A stretch of DNA of 64,000 bases. Source: an uncultured Nesterenkonia sp. GTDB lineage: Bacteria; Actinomycetota; Actinomycetes; Actinomycetales; Micrococcaceae. Below are positions 18,688 through 27,794 of this stretch, one piece after another (the first letter of the stretch is position 1; every line of letters begins with the position of its first letter). Where the stretch lies: assembly GCA_947494195.1 (NCBI GenBank), contig CANLUC010000002.1:248001-312000 (forward strand), written 5' to 3'. Under the pieces are notes generated by a model. It had not been told where the DNA came from. It saw nothing but the letters and a program-made list of their open reading frames with translations, and did no database searches. The translations under genes and the position numbers were made by a program.

Positions 18688-18719
18688 AGGGCGTGACCCG
18701 AATGCTCGGATCACGCCCT
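18688..18719. terminator. Bidirectional terminator hairpin between cydC and minus-strand genes
   Basis: Perfect 9-bp stem AGGGCGTGA / TCACGCCCT with a 14-nt loop, 19 nt after the cydC stop. It is also 21 nt after the stop of the small minus-strand ORF at 18741-18815. It can serve both. Confidence 0.7.
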
Positions 18720-18740
18720 CCTGCTGCTGGTCTATCTGGA

Positions 18741-18815
18741 TCAGGTCACCAGAATGACGATGATCACGATGAGCAGGATTGTAGTCAAGCTGATTGGAAG
18801 TACTGACTTATGCAT
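18741..18815 (-). CDS. Candidate 24-residue hydrophobic membrane peptide
   Basis: Minus-strand ATG at 18815 opens a 24-codon frame ending in TGA at 18743-18741. It encodes MHKSVLPISLTT followed by an uninterrupted Ile/Leu/Val stretch ending in VT, enough for one transmembrane helix. GAAAGGACC lies about 10 nt before the ATG. A hairpin terminator stands 21 nt after the stop. The 135-bp region between this ATG and the next minus-strand gene could hold its promoter. It resembles small single-helix regulatory or toxin-like peptides, but no family is recognised. It could still be chance. Confidence 0.4.
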   Translation of the reverse strand: MHKSVLPISLTTILLIVIIVILVT

Positions 18816-18950
18816 AATTGCCCGGTCCTTTCTGTCGTCGACGTCGATGTCGCTGAAATGACGAACCCGTCAGTCGATCACAGGTCCGTGAGCGATGTTC
18901 TTCACTCTACGGGGGTTTTGCTGAGCACCGGCTGGACGCCAGCACTTTGA

Positions 18951-20099
<1,149 letters not shown>

Positions 20100-20189
20100 G
20101 ATGATATGTCCCTTTCACGGGCAGGTACGTGCCCGACGATCCGTTGTGAAGGTGGTTGTGTGACAGTTCCCCGCGTGCTGTGGGTCACA

Positions 20190-20205
20190 TGTCAGCTGAA
20201 TCACA
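20190..20205. promoter_or_regulatory. CRP/GlxR-like dyad upstream of the sugar ABC ATPase
   Basis: TGTCA-N6-TCACA, one mismatch from the TGTGA-N6-TCACA consensus of CRP-type regulators. It lies about 90-105 bp before the minus-strand start at 20099. This suggests global carbon control, but it rests on a sequence match only. Confidence 0.35.
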
Positions 20206-20264
20206 TCACAACAAGTCGTAGAAGTCCAAACCAGGTGCGGCCACAAGCTGTCAGCAGAGACGAC

Positions 20265-20324
20265 GACGGCGCCCGTCCGCCTCGTCCACGGTGTCTTCCG
20301 TGGTGGAGGTGAGCGGGCGCCGTC
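20265..20324 (-). terminator. Terminator hairpin after ectC
   Basis: Perfect 11-bp stem GACGGCGCCCG / CGGGCGCCGTC enclosing a second small hairpin (CCACGG / CCGTGG). It lies about 45 nt beyond the ectC stop on the minus strand. Confidence 0.7.
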
Positions 20325-20367
20325 GGATGCTGCACATCAGTGCAGCGAGGCTCAGCGGTTCAACAGA

Positions 20368-20766
20368 TCAGGCTGTCTCGTCCTCGATGATCAGCGGGTA
20401 GACGCCGTTCTCGTCGTGGACCTCACGGCCGGTCACCGGGGGGTTGAAGACGCAGACCACGCGGATCTCTTCTTCGACCTCGACGCGGTGCTTTTCCTGG
20501 CCGTCGAGCATGTAGAGGAAGCCGTCGGTGATGGCGTACTTCTCTCCGGTCTCGAGGTCGGTCAGGGTGCCTTTGCCGCCCACGCAGTAGACGGCCTCCA
20601 CATGGTTGGCATACCAGAACTCATTGGTGGTGCCGGTGTAGAGGGTGGTCTCATGCAGAGAGAAGCCCACCTTCTCCTTGGCCAGGACCATGCGGCGCGA
20701 GCGCCAGTTCTCCTGCTGGATGTCGCGGTTAGTGCCGTTGAGGGTGTCGATGTTCATCGTGTACAC
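20368..20766 (-). CDS. ectC: L-ectoine synthase
   Basis: Cyclises N-gamma-acetyl-2,4-diaminobutyrate to the compatible solute ectoine. 132 residues, cupin fold, matching the family length (about 130). Visible are [20 protein letters not shown], the metal/substrate region [20 protein letters not shown] and [20 protein letters not shown]. The GTG start at 20766 aligns with the normal family N-terminus and follows GGAG by 7 nt; an ATG three codons later is in frame. No ectD hydroxylase follows, so the product should be ectoine and not hydroxyectoine. Confidence 0.95.
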   Translation of the reverse strand: MYTMNIDTLNGTNRDIQQENWRSRRMVLAKEKVGFSLHETTLYTGTTNEFWYANHVEAVYCVGGKGTLTDLETGEKYAITDGFLYMLDGQEKHRVEVEEEIRVVCVFNPPVTGREVHDENGVYPLIIEDETA

Positions 20767-20823
20767 GCAGATCTCCGATCAGTGGCTGTCAATAATGAAG
20801 GGCGCAGTGCCCCGGGAGCAGGT

Positions 20824-22110
20824 TCAGCGGGGTGCGCGCAGCCGGGAGGGCTCACCGAGGTTGCCGGTGGCCGCCAGCACGGACTCCTCGACGATCGCGA
20901 GGCCCTTCTGCAGGTCCTCGGACTCGATGTTCAGCGCGGGCATGAGCTTGAGGACCTCGTCCTGCGGACCGGAGGTCTCCACCAGCAGGTTGCGCTTATA
21001 GGCCTCTGCCGCCGTCTTGCCGGCGGTGTCCGGGTTCGGGAAGTGGATGCCGGTGAGGAAGCCGCGTCCGCGGATCGAAGCGCCGGGGACGTGCTCAGCG
21101 ATCTTCGCCAGGCCGTCATGGAGCTCGGTGATGCGTTCGGCGAGCTGATTCTCGAAGCTGTCATCGGACCAGAAGAGCTCCAGCGCGCGGGCTGCGGTCA
21201 CGAAGGCGAGGTTGTTCCCGCGGAAGGTGCCGTTGTGCTCGCCACCTTCCCAGACATCCAGCTCGGGCTTGAAGAGGGTCAGCGCCATGGCGAGGCCATA
21301 GCCGGAGATCGACTTCGAGACGCAGACGATGTCGGGGTAGAGGCCGGCCTCCTCGAAGGAGAAGAACTTGCCGGTGCGTCCGCAGCCTGCCTGGACGTCG
21401 TCGACGATCAGCAGGATCTTGTGCCGACGCAGCAGCGACGCCAGGGACTTGAGCCAGTCCATGCGTGCGGCATTGAGGCCGCCCTCGCCCTGGACCGTCT
21501 CGACGATCACGGCAGCGGGCTTGTCCACGCCGGAACCGGAGTCCTCGAGGATCTTCTCAAGCCACAGGAAGTCAGGCATATCGCCGTCGAAGTAGTCGTC
21601 ATAGGGGATCTTCGAGGAGTTCGTCAGCGGAATGCCGGCACCGCGACGCTTCATCGAATTGCCGGTGACCGAGAGTGCGCCCAGGGTCATGCCGTGGAAG
21701 GCGTTGGTGAAGGACAGGATGTGCTGCCGACCGGTCACCTTGCGGGCCAGCTTCAGCGCGGCCTCCACGGTGTTGGTGCCCGTCGGGCCCGGGAACATGA
21801 CCTTGTAGTCCAGCTTGCGAGGCTCGAGGATGACGCGCTCGAAGGTCTCCAGGAAGTGGCGCTTGGCTGGGGTCTTCATGTCCATCGAGTGGGTGACGCC
21901 GTCGTTGGCCACGTAGTCCACGATCAGATCGCGAAGCTCCGGGTGGTTGTGCCCGTAGTTCAGTGCACCGGCTCCGGAGAAGAAGTCCAGGTAGCGGGTG
22001 CCGTCCTCGGTCCACTGGTAGGGCCCCGATGCCTTGGCGAAGGTCGCGGGCCAGTTCTTGCAATAGCTGCGGACCTGGGATTCGCGAGTTTCGAAGATAT
22101 CTGTAGCCAT
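20824..22110 (-). CDS. ectB: Diaminobutyrate-2-oxoglutarate transaminase
   Basis: PLP enzyme that converts aspartate semialdehyde to 2,4-diaminobutyrate, the first committed ectoine step. 428 residues, class III aminotransferase. Visible are the N-terminal [39 protein letters not shown], the cofactor block [20 protein letters not shown] and [19 protein letters not shown] with the PLP lysine. It lies 60 nt after ectA and 57 nt before ectC on the same strand. Confidence 0.96.
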   Translation of the reverse strand: MATDIFETRESQVRSYCKNWPATFAKASGPYQWTEDGTRYLDFFSGAGALNYGHNHPELRDLIVDYVANDGVTHSMDMKTPAKRHFLETFERVILEPRKLDYKVMFPGPTGTNTVEAALKLARKVTGRQHILSFTNAFHGMTLGALSVTGNSMKRRGAGIPLTNSSKIPYDDYFDGDMPDFLWLEKILEDSGSGVDKPAAVIVETVQGEGGLNAARMDWLKSLASLLRRHKILLIVDDVQAGCGRTGKFFSFEEAGLYPDIVCVSKSISGYGLAMALTLFKPELDVWEGGEHNGTFRGNNLAFVTAARALELFWSDDSFENQLAERITELHDGLAKIAEHVPGASIRGRGFLTGIHFPNPDTAGKTAAEAYKRNLLVETSGPQDEVLKLMPALNIESEDLQKGLAIVEESVLAATGNLGEPSRLRAPR

Positions 22111-22170
22111 GGTGCTTATCGATTCCTTAGGTTTCGGGGAAGTCGTGCTGGAAGTTCGTGGAGGTGATGC

Positions 22171-22728
22171 TCAGGCGGTGCGGGACCCGAGCGGGGCCAC
22201 CGTGTAGAGGTCCTCGGGGGCGTGCTCCTCCCCGGATTCCTGAGCCGAGGGGAAGTGCTTCTCGGTGAAGAACGTGGTGGTGGTGATTTCGGCACCCTGA
22301 TCGCGGGCGAGGCCGGTGAACAGCGCGATCGATGCAGCATTGTCCGATGTGATCGTGGTCTCCAGGCGCTGGGGTGCGACCGATTCCACCAGTGTGGTGA
22401 GCATCCGGGACGCGAGCCGGCGTCCGCGGAAGCGTGAGTCCACCGCCACCTGCCAGATGAACAGCGTCTCCGGAGCATCGGGTCGGCGGTACCCGGAGAT
22501 GAATCCCGCGGGCTCTCCGTCGACCTCAGCGATCACTGACGTCTCGGCGAAGTCCCGGGTCCACAGGATGTAGGCATAGGGGGTGTTCACATCCAGGACG
22601 CCCGTGCCGGCGGCGAGTCGCCAGAGCGAAGAGCCATCGTCGACTGTGGGCGTGCGGATCTCAACTCGCTCCGAGGTCGAAGAGGACTCGGCGGAGTTCT
22701 GGGCAGGGGTGTCTGCGGTATGAGGCAT
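22171..22728 (-). CDS. ectA: Diaminobutyrate acetyltransferase
   Basis: GNAT-fold enzyme that acetylates 2,4-diaminobutyrate at the gamma amino group with acetyl-CoA. 185 residues from ATG 22728 (MPHTADTPAQ), which follows GGAGAG closely. The longer frame to 22803 runs through the promoter and is unlikely. Visible are RTPTVDDGSSLWRLA, the substrate block VNTPYAYILWTRDFAETSVI and the acetyl-CoA loop QVAVDSRFRGRRLASRML. First gene of ectABC. Confidence 0.94.
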   Translation of the reverse strand: MPHTADTPAQNSAESSSTSERVEIRTPTVDDGSSLWRLAAGTGVLDVNTPYAYILWTRDFAETSVIAEVDGEPAGFISGYRRPDAPETLFIWQVAVDSRFRGRRLASRMLTTLVESVAPQRLETTITSDNAASIALFTGLARDQGAEITTTTFFTEKHFPSAQESGEEHAPEDLYTVAPLGSRTA

Positions 22729-22736
22729 CACTCTCC

Positions 22737-22764
22737 ACAGTAGTGAGCTGGCTCGGAGATTCAA
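22737..22764 (-). promoter_or_regulatory. ectABC promoter: -35 TTGAAT, 16-bp spacer, -10 TACTGT
   Basis: On the minus strand TTGAAT (22764-22759) and TACTGT (22742-22737) are 16 bp apart. The -10 ends 8 nt before the ectA ATG, so the 5' leader must be extremely short. Confidence 0.55.
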
Positions 22765-23001
22765 CCGCAGATCGGATGAATACCCGGTGAAACAGGGGTT
22801 CATGACACGTTCTGGAGTTTAGGCCCAGCGATATCCGCGGCGCCAGAGCCCAGGTGAGCCTGGGGAATGCGCGGATACCGCCGATCAACTGCGGCAATTG
22901 CGTCGAATGTAATCATCATGTGATGGTGTTCAAGATATTCGAAAAGCTGAATGATGATCCGCGGGCTGCCCGGACCAGGCGTGCCGACGCCCAGGTGCCG
23001 C

Positions 23002-23007
23002 TAATGT
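23002..23007 (+). promoter_or_regulatory. -10-like TAATGT, 7 nt before ATG 23015
   Basis: TAATGT, seven bases, ATG. No Shine-Dalgarno is visible, so this is leaderless type. The frame is also open from a GTG at 23006, which would overlap the -10. Confidence 0.45.
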
Positions 23008-23014
23008 GTGTGGG

Positions 23015-24391
23015 ATGAAGACGCAGAAGAAGAACCGGTTTCCCGGATTCGGGTGGACGCTGCATGGTGACGGCCGCACCGTCAGGCCCGGGGCGGTGGT
23101 GGCTCCCGGAGAGCGTCTCGGCTGGTTCCAGACCACCGGCGTGGGCATGCAGCACGTGGTCGCGATGTTCGGTGCCACCTTCCTGGTGCCGCTGATCACC
23201 GGCTTCCCACCGTCGACCACGCTGCTGTTCTCTGGCATCGGCACGGTGCTCTTCCTGATCATCACCGCCGGCCGCATCCCCAGCTACCTGGGGTCCTCGT
23301 TCGCGTTCCTCGCCCCTGTGGGTGCGGCGACGACGCAATACGGCATGTCCGGCGCGCTGGGCGGGATCTTCCTGGCCGGACTGGGGCTCGTGGTGGTCGG
23401 AGTCGTCGTCCACTTCGCTGGCAGCCACTGGATCCAGCGCATCATGCCCCCCGTCGTCACCGGGGCGATCGTCGCGCTGATCGGACTGAACCTTGCGCCC
23501 GCGGCGTGGAACAACGTCAATGAGGCACCGGTGACCGCCGCCGTGACCATCGCGACGATCCTGGTGGCCAGCGTGTTGTTCAAGGGGCTGCTCGGCCGCC
23601 TGTCGATCCTGGTGGGAGTGGTCACCGGCTACGTGGTGGCCGTGCTGCGCGGAGAGGTGGACTTCTCCACCATCGGGTCCGCGGGCTGGTTCGGCCTGCC
23701 CGAGTTCACGGCACCCAGCTTCCACATCGGCGTTCTGGGTCTGTTCATTCCAGTGGTGCTGGTGCTCGTGGCCGAGAACGTCGGCCACGTGAAGTCCGTG
23801 GCGCTGATGACCAAGCAGGACCTGGACCCGTTGACCGGGCGGGCGCTGATCGCCGACGGCGCGGCGACCATGCTGGCGGGCACCGGCGGCGGCTCGGGCA
23901 CGACGACCTACGCCGAGAACATCGGGGTCATGGCCTCATCCCGGGTGTACTCCACCGCCGCCTACTGGGTGGCGGGTCTCTTCGCCATACTGCTGGCACT
24001 GCTTCCGAAGTTCGGAGCCTTGATCGCCACAGTCCCCGTAGGGGTGCTCGGCGGTGCCGGCACGGTGCTCTACGGGATGATCGGCGTGCTGGGCGTACGG
24101 ATCTGGGTGCAGAACCGGGTGGACTTCGCCAATCCGATCAACCTGGCGGTCGCGGGGGTGCCCCTGGTGATCGCCATCGCCAACTTCACCATGGTCTTCG
24201 GGGAGATCGTCTTCGAAGGCATCGCCCTGGGCAGCTTCGCCGCGCTTGCGATCCACCACGTGCTCAGCGCGATCGCCCGGATCCGAGGCACCGATGTCGG
24301 TTTCGGGACCGACGAGGACGCCGCCCTGGCCACCCCGGTCAATGAGAGAGACCTCTCGCGCGACGAGGAGGATGAGCCGCGCAGGCCTTGA
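23015..24391 (+). CDS. Uracil/xanthine permease, nucleobase:cation symporter-2 family
   Basis: Proton-coupled uptake of a nucleobase, most likely uracil or xanthine. 458 residues and about 12-14 membrane segments. Family marks are QTTGVGMQHVVAMFGATFLV near the N-terminus, SSFAFLAPVGAA and the central GGSGTTTYAENIGVMASSRV (quinone-like TTYAEN motif). An acidic and charged cytoplasmic tail ends the protein. It is a single-gene unit between ectABC (divergent) and the stress gene csbD. Confidence 0.9.
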   Translation: MKTQKKNRFPGFGWTLHGDGRTVRPGAVVAPGERLGWFQTTGVGMQHVVAMFGATFLVPLITGFPPSTTLLFSGIGTVLFLIITAGRIPSYLGSSFAFLAPVGAATTQYGMSGALGGIFLAGLGLVVVGVVVHFAGSHWIQRIMPPVVTGAIVALIGLNLAPAAWNNVNEAPVTAAVTIATILVASVLFKGLLGRLSILVGVVTGYVVAVLRGEVDFSTIGSAGWFGLPEFTAPSFHIGVLGLFIPVVLVLVAENVGHVKSVALMTKQDLDPLTGRALIADGAATMLAGTGGGSGTTTYAENIGVMASSRVYSTAAYWVAGLFAILLALLPKFGALIATVPVGVLGGAGTVLYGMIGVLGVRIWVQNRVDFANPINLAVAGVPLVIAIANFTMVFGEIVFEGIALGSFAALAIHHVLSAIARIRGTDVGFGTDEDAALATPVNERDLSRDEEDEPRRP

Positions 24392-24439
24392 GCCACCGAG
24401 GGAGTTCACTGTGAGTTCCCTGGGAAACCAATGTTCTGA

Positions 24440-24468
24440 GTGACAGTCCACGGCGTGATCTGTAGCGT
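24440..24468 (+). promoter_or_regulatory. csbD-like gene promoter: GTGACA, 17 bp, TAGCGT
   Basis: GTGACA at 24440-24445 and TAGCGT at 24463-24468 with a 17-bp spacer, about 36 nt before the ATG. It looks like a housekeeping-type promoter. I do not see a clear SigB-type GTTT...GGGTAT. Confidence 0.4.
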
Positions 24469-24504
24469 GACGAGGGACTTGTCCGCCGACGAAAGGGGTC
24501 ACCT

Positions 24505-24699
24505 ATGGGACTCGATGACAAGACCGACAACAAGACCGAACAGGCAACCGGCTCCGCCAAGGAAGGCTTCGGCAAGCTGACCGGCGACAAAGAGACCGAG
24601 GCTGAAGGCAACAGCCAGAAGACCCAGGCCAAGGCCGCCGACGCAGCACAGGACGCGAAGGACAGCGTCAAGGGCTTCGTCCAGGGCCTGAAGAAGTAG
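24505..24699 (+). CDS. CsbD-family stress response protein
   Basis: 64-residue, highly charged, probably unfolded-to-helical protein starting MGLDDKTDNKTEQATGSAKE and containing GKLTGDKETEAEGNSQKTQA, the CsbD repeat. Members are induced by general stress in Gram-positive bacteria; the molecular role is unknown. GAAAGGGG lies about 6-13 nt before the ATG. Well-placed promoter and terminator make it monocistronic. Confidence 0.88.
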   Translation: MGLDDKTDNKTEQATGSAKEGFGKLTGDKETEAEGNSQKTQAKAADAAQDAKDSVKGFVQGLKK

Positions 24700-24720
24700 T
24701 CTGGCTCAAACGTTCACGCC

Positions 24721-24754
24721 CGCCCACCGGGTAAGACAGTCCGCCAGGTGGGCG
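24721..24754 (+). terminator. Terminator after the CsbD-family gene
   Basis: Stem CGCCCACC / GGTGGGCG with an 18-nt loop, followed by GTTGTGT, 22 nt after the stop. Confidence 0.65.
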
Positions 24755-24768
24755 GTTGTGTATCACTC

Positions 24769-24801
24769 AGCGCCGGGTCCGAGTTCATCGGGCCCGGCGC
24801 T
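24769..24801 (-). terminator. Terminator after the amidase gene (minus strand)
   Basis: Perfect 9-bp stem AGCGCCGGG / CCCGGCGCT located about 50 nt beyond the amidase stop on the minus strand. Confidence 0.6.
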
Positions 24802-24850
24802 GCTGTGTCGGCACAGGCTGCCCGCATACTGTGCCGATCGCCATGATGTC

Positions 24851-26320
24851 TCAGCCCTGGCCCATGGTGGCGGCGAGTGCCAGCAGGGCCTCCTCCGAGC
24901 CGTGGCGACCGATCAGTTGGACCGACCAGCTCAACCCGTCGGCGTCGATGTGGGTGGGGACGTTGATCGCAGGCAGGCCCATCACATTGATCACCGAGCT
25001 GTACGGGGTGAAGCGGCACTGCTCTCGGTAGTTCTCCTCGGGCGTCAGCGAGGTGAACCATCCGATTCTCGGCGGGGCGAAGGCGAGCATCGGTGTGACC
25101 AGGATGTCCCATGGCCCCATGAAGGCGTCCGCATCGGCGGAGAAGGATTCCAGTGCGGCGATGGCCTCCTGCGTCTGAGCCCCGGGTCGCCGGGCCGCCA
25201 GATCGATGAAGTACCGGGTCAGCGGGGCCAGCTTCGCCCGCTCTTCAGCGGAGAAGTCGAGCTGACCCAGTCGAGAGGTCCAGAGTGCCTGGAAGTTCTG
25301 GTGGTACTCATCCGGCCAGAACGCGTCCACTCCGGTGCAGTGGCTGCTGCCCTGGATGATGTGCCCGAGCCGTTCCAGAGCACTCAGGCCCTCTTCCAGG
25401 GCCGTCACGGCGGACTCGGCGAGCACGATGTCCAGATCCGGGGAGAACGGGGACTCCGTGGTCACGCCGATGCGCAGCGGGGGGAGGCCGTCCCGCAGCC
25501 CCCGACGGACTGTTCGCATGGCGGGGCCCTCCGCCAGCCCCGAGGTGCTCTCGGAGAATCGATGACCGGCCATCACGTCGAAGAGCAGCGCAGCGTCTTC
25601 GGCAGTGGTGGCGAGAGGACCCGAGACTGCGAGGTTGCGCACGCTCGGGTCCTGCTGATCGTCCGGCAGACGCGCCCGGCCGGGTTTCAGGCCGATGAGC
25701 CCGCAGGCGGCGGCGGGGATGCGGACGGAGCCTCCGCCGTCGTTTCCCGGGGCCAACGGAAGCATGCCGGCCGCCACGGCGGCGGCCCCGCCACCGGTGG
25801 AGCCCCCCGCAGTCCGGTCGGGATCCAGGGGATTGCGTGCCGGTGAGGCGAGCTCGTTCTCCGAGTAGCAGGGGAGTCCGAACTCGGGGACCTGTGTCTT
25901 GCCCAGACTGATCGCGCCGGCGGCATGTACGCGCCGGGCGAGCGGGTCGTCGCGACCCGGAATGACGGCAGGCATCGCCGCAGTGCCCATCGTGGTGGGC
26001 ATCCCCGCGACCTGGACGAGATCCTTGAACGCGGTGGGCAGTCCCAACAGGGGTGCTCGGGCGGAAAGCTCCGCCATGGCCGCCCTGCGCGAGTCTGGGC
26101 TGCGGGAGTCCAGCACGGCACGGCGCACCTGATCGACCTCTTCTGCGCGGCGCAGTGCATACTCCGCATCGAGGTGGATGAACGCGCCCAGCTCAGCCTG
26201 GACCGCGGCTGCGGTCAGCGCGGCCGTCGCCAGCTCCACCGCAGAGACCTCGCCGTGGAAGAAGTCGCTGCGCAGCTGGACGGCGGTGGATGGTGAGTCT
26301 GGATCGGTGGTCTGCTCCAT
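24851..26320 (-). CDS. Amidase-signature family amidase
   Basis: Hydrolyses a carboxamide. 489 residues. The Ser-cisSer-Lys triad is recognisable: Lys in PTAFKDLVQVAG (about residue 95), cis-Ser in RTAGGSTGGGAAAVAAG (about 172) and nucleophile Ser in NDGGGSVRIPAAACGLIGLK. The usual GGSSGGSA reads GGSTGGGA here. Helical bundle and C-terminal blocks (YREQCRFTPYSSVINVMGLP) fit stand-alone amidases rather than GatA, and no gatB/gatC are nearby. Substrate unknown. Confidence 0.88.
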   Translation of the reverse strand: MEQTTDPDSPSTAVQLRSDFFHGEVSAVELATAALTAAAVQAELGAFIHLDAEYALRRAEEVDQVRRAVLDSRSPDSRRAAMAELSARAPLLGLPTAFKDLVQVAGMPTTMGTAAMPAVIPGRDDPLARRVHAAGAISLGKTQVPEFGLPCYSENELASPARNPLDPDRTAGGSTGGGAAAVAAGMLPLAPGNDGGGSVRIPAAACGLIGLKPGRARLPDDQQDPSVRNLAVSGPLATTAEDAALLFDVMAGHRFSESTSGLAEGPAMRTVRRGLRDGLPPLRIGVTTESPFSPDLDIVLAESAVTALEEGLSALERLGHIIQGSSHCTGVDAFWPDEYHQNFQALWTSRLGQLDFSAEERAKLAPLTRYFIDLAARRPGAQTQEAIAALESFSADADAFMGPWDILVTPMLAFAPPRIGWFTSLTPEENYREQCRFTPYSSVINVMGLPAINVPTHIDADGLSWSVQLIGRHGSEEALLALAATMGQG

Positions 26321-26406
26321 GGGCTCACTCTATGCGCGGCGCTGCGCGCACGCGCTAGTGTTGAGGGCGCACCAGGCCTGTTCGCCCTGCCCTGAAGGAG
26401 GCTGAA

Positions 26407-26736
26407 ATGTCGGACTTCGAGACTGTTCGTGCCGCAGATGTGCCCGCCGACGCCGCGTTGCTCGATGTCCGCGAGGACTACGAGTTCGCCGAGGGCCACG
26501 CTCCGCGGGCGCTGCACATCCCTGTGGGCGAGGTGCCTGCCCGGTTTGAGGAGGAGCTGGATCCCGACGAGGACTATTACGTGATCTGTCGGACCGGCGG
26601 GCGTTCGGTGCAGATCGCCACCTGGCTGACCGGCAAGGGGTATTCGGCGATCTTCGTCGCGGACGGTATGGACGGCTGGCTCGTGGCCGGGCGACCTCTG
26701 GAGTCGTCCACCGGTGAGGAGCCCAAGGTTCGATGA
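26407..26736 (+). CDS. Single-domain rhodanese-like protein
   Basis: 109 residues. CDC25/rhodanese fold with LLDVREDYEFAEGHAPRALH and the persulfide loop YYVICRTGGRSVQIATWL with its catalytic Cys. A strong Shine-Dalgarno (GAAGGAGG) precedes the ATG. Its stop overlaps the start of pheA (ATGA at 26733-26736), so the two are translationally coupled. The sulfur acceptor is unknown. Confidence 0.88.
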   Translation: MSDFETVRAADVPADAALLDVREDYEFAEGHAPRALHIPVGEVPARFEEELDPDEDYYVICRTGGRSVQIATWLTGKGYSAIFVADGMDGWLVAGRPLESSTGEEPKVR

Positions 26737-27683
26737 GCACTGGCAGCCGCGATGAGGCAGGGTCTCTGCGCTATTCCTTCCTGGGGCCAGCGGGCACCTT
26801 CACCGAAGCGGCGTTGTTGCAGGTTCCCGGCGTGGAGCAGGCAGAGCGTGTTCCGGCGGGCTCGGTGCTGACCGCCTTGAACATGGTCGACGCCGGGGAG
26901 GTCGACGCCGCCATGGTGCCGATCGAGAATTCGGTGGAGGGCGGAGTCACCGCGACCCTTGATGCGATTTCTGTGGCGCATCGGCTGCACATCGTCCGTG
27001 AGGCGCTGGTGCCGATCAGCTTCGTGCTGGCCTCGGCCGCCCCGCTCAAGGCTGAGCAGATTCGCAGGATCTCCACACACACCCACGGCTGGGCACAGGT
27101 CCGGCGCTGGGCGGAGGCCACGATTCCGGCAGCTGAGTTCGTTCCTGCCTCCTCCACCGCGGCCGCCGCCCGTGGGCTGCTTGAGGAGACGCCGAGCGCC
27201 GATGCTGCGGTGTGCTCTCCGCTGGTGGCGGCCGAGCTCGGACTCAATGTGGTGGCCAGCGGCATCGAGGATGTGGCCGGGGCTGTGACGAGGTTCGTGC
27301 TCGTGGCGCGTCCCGGGGAGATTCCTTCGATCACCGGGGCGGACAAGACGACGATCATGATCCCGCTTCCGCAGGACCGGGCCGGTGCGCTGATGGAGCT
27401 GCTCGAGCACTTCGCCACACGCGGGGTGAACCTCTGCCGGATCGAGTCACGGCCGACAGGCAACGGGCTGGGGGAGTACTACTTCTCGATCGACCTCGAA
27501 GGCCACATCGCCGAGGCGCGGGTGGCAGATGCGCTCGCTGGCATTCATCGCATCGCGCCGGGGATCCGTTTCCTGGGGTCCTATCCGCGCGCCGATGAGA
27601 AGCCTCAGCAGACCACCGCAGAGGTCTCCGACGAAGCGTTCACCGCCGCTGCCGCGTGGATCAGCTCGCTGAGACACGCGTAA
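26733..27683 (+). CDS. pheA: Prephenate dehydratase
   Basis: Converts prephenate to phenylpyruvate in phenylalanine synthesis. 316 residues. The catalytic domain shows YSFLGPAGTFTEAALLQ, VPIENSVEGGVTATLD and the TRF active-site Thr in AGAVTRFVLVA. A C-terminal ACT domain (about 205-290) contains GVNLCRIESRPTGNGLGEYY, with the ESRP feedback-binding motif. No chorismate mutase domain. The last eight codons and stop are duplicated just downstream. Confidence 0.95.
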   Translation: MSTGSRDEAGSLRYSFLGPAGTFTEAALLQVPGVEQAERVPAGSVLTALNMVDAGEVDAAMVPIENSVEGGVTATLDAISVAHRLHIVREALVPISFVLASAAPLKAEQIRRISTHTHGWAQVRRWAEATIPAAEFVPASSTAAAARGLLEETPSADAAVCSPLVAAELGLNVVASGIEDVAGAVTRFVLVARPGEIPSITGADKTTIMIPLPQDRAGALMELLEHFATRGVNLCRIESRPTGNGLGEYYFSIDLEGHIAEARVADALAGIHRIAPGIRFLGSYPRADEKPQQTTAEVSDEAFTAAAAWISSLRHA

Positions 27684-27794
27684 GAGAACCCGGCGCGGGC
27701 CCCGCGCTCGGCGTCAGCCGAGGGTGGGTGCCGGGTGAACGGGATCAGCTCGCTGAGACACGCGTAAGAGAGCCCGGGTAAACGGGATCAGCTC
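27658..27794 (+). repeat. Direct duplication of the pheA 3' end
   Basis: A 30-bp sequence containing the last pheA codons and its TAA (27658-27687) recurs identically at 27742-27771. A third, shorter piece (GGATCAGCTCG) lies at 27784-27794, at the end of the convergent diacylglycerol-kinase-like gene. Spacings are 84 and about 42 bp. Confidence 0.8.

Noticed and set aside
18741-18815. CydX-type subunit of the bd oxidase
   Set aside because: The size and single helix fit, but the ORF is on the opposite strand from cydABDC and lacks recognisable CydX sequence; kept only as an unassigned small ORF.
20106-20312. 68-codon plus-strand frame between the sugar ATPase and ectC
   Set aside because: It runs through the ectC terminator hairpin and the ATPase promoter region and has no protein-like features.
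20416-22167. 583-codon open frame on the plus strand opposite ectABC
   Set aside because: It is the antisense frame of strongly conserved ectB/ectC; high GC leaves such frames open. The composition is shadow-like with no recognisable domain.
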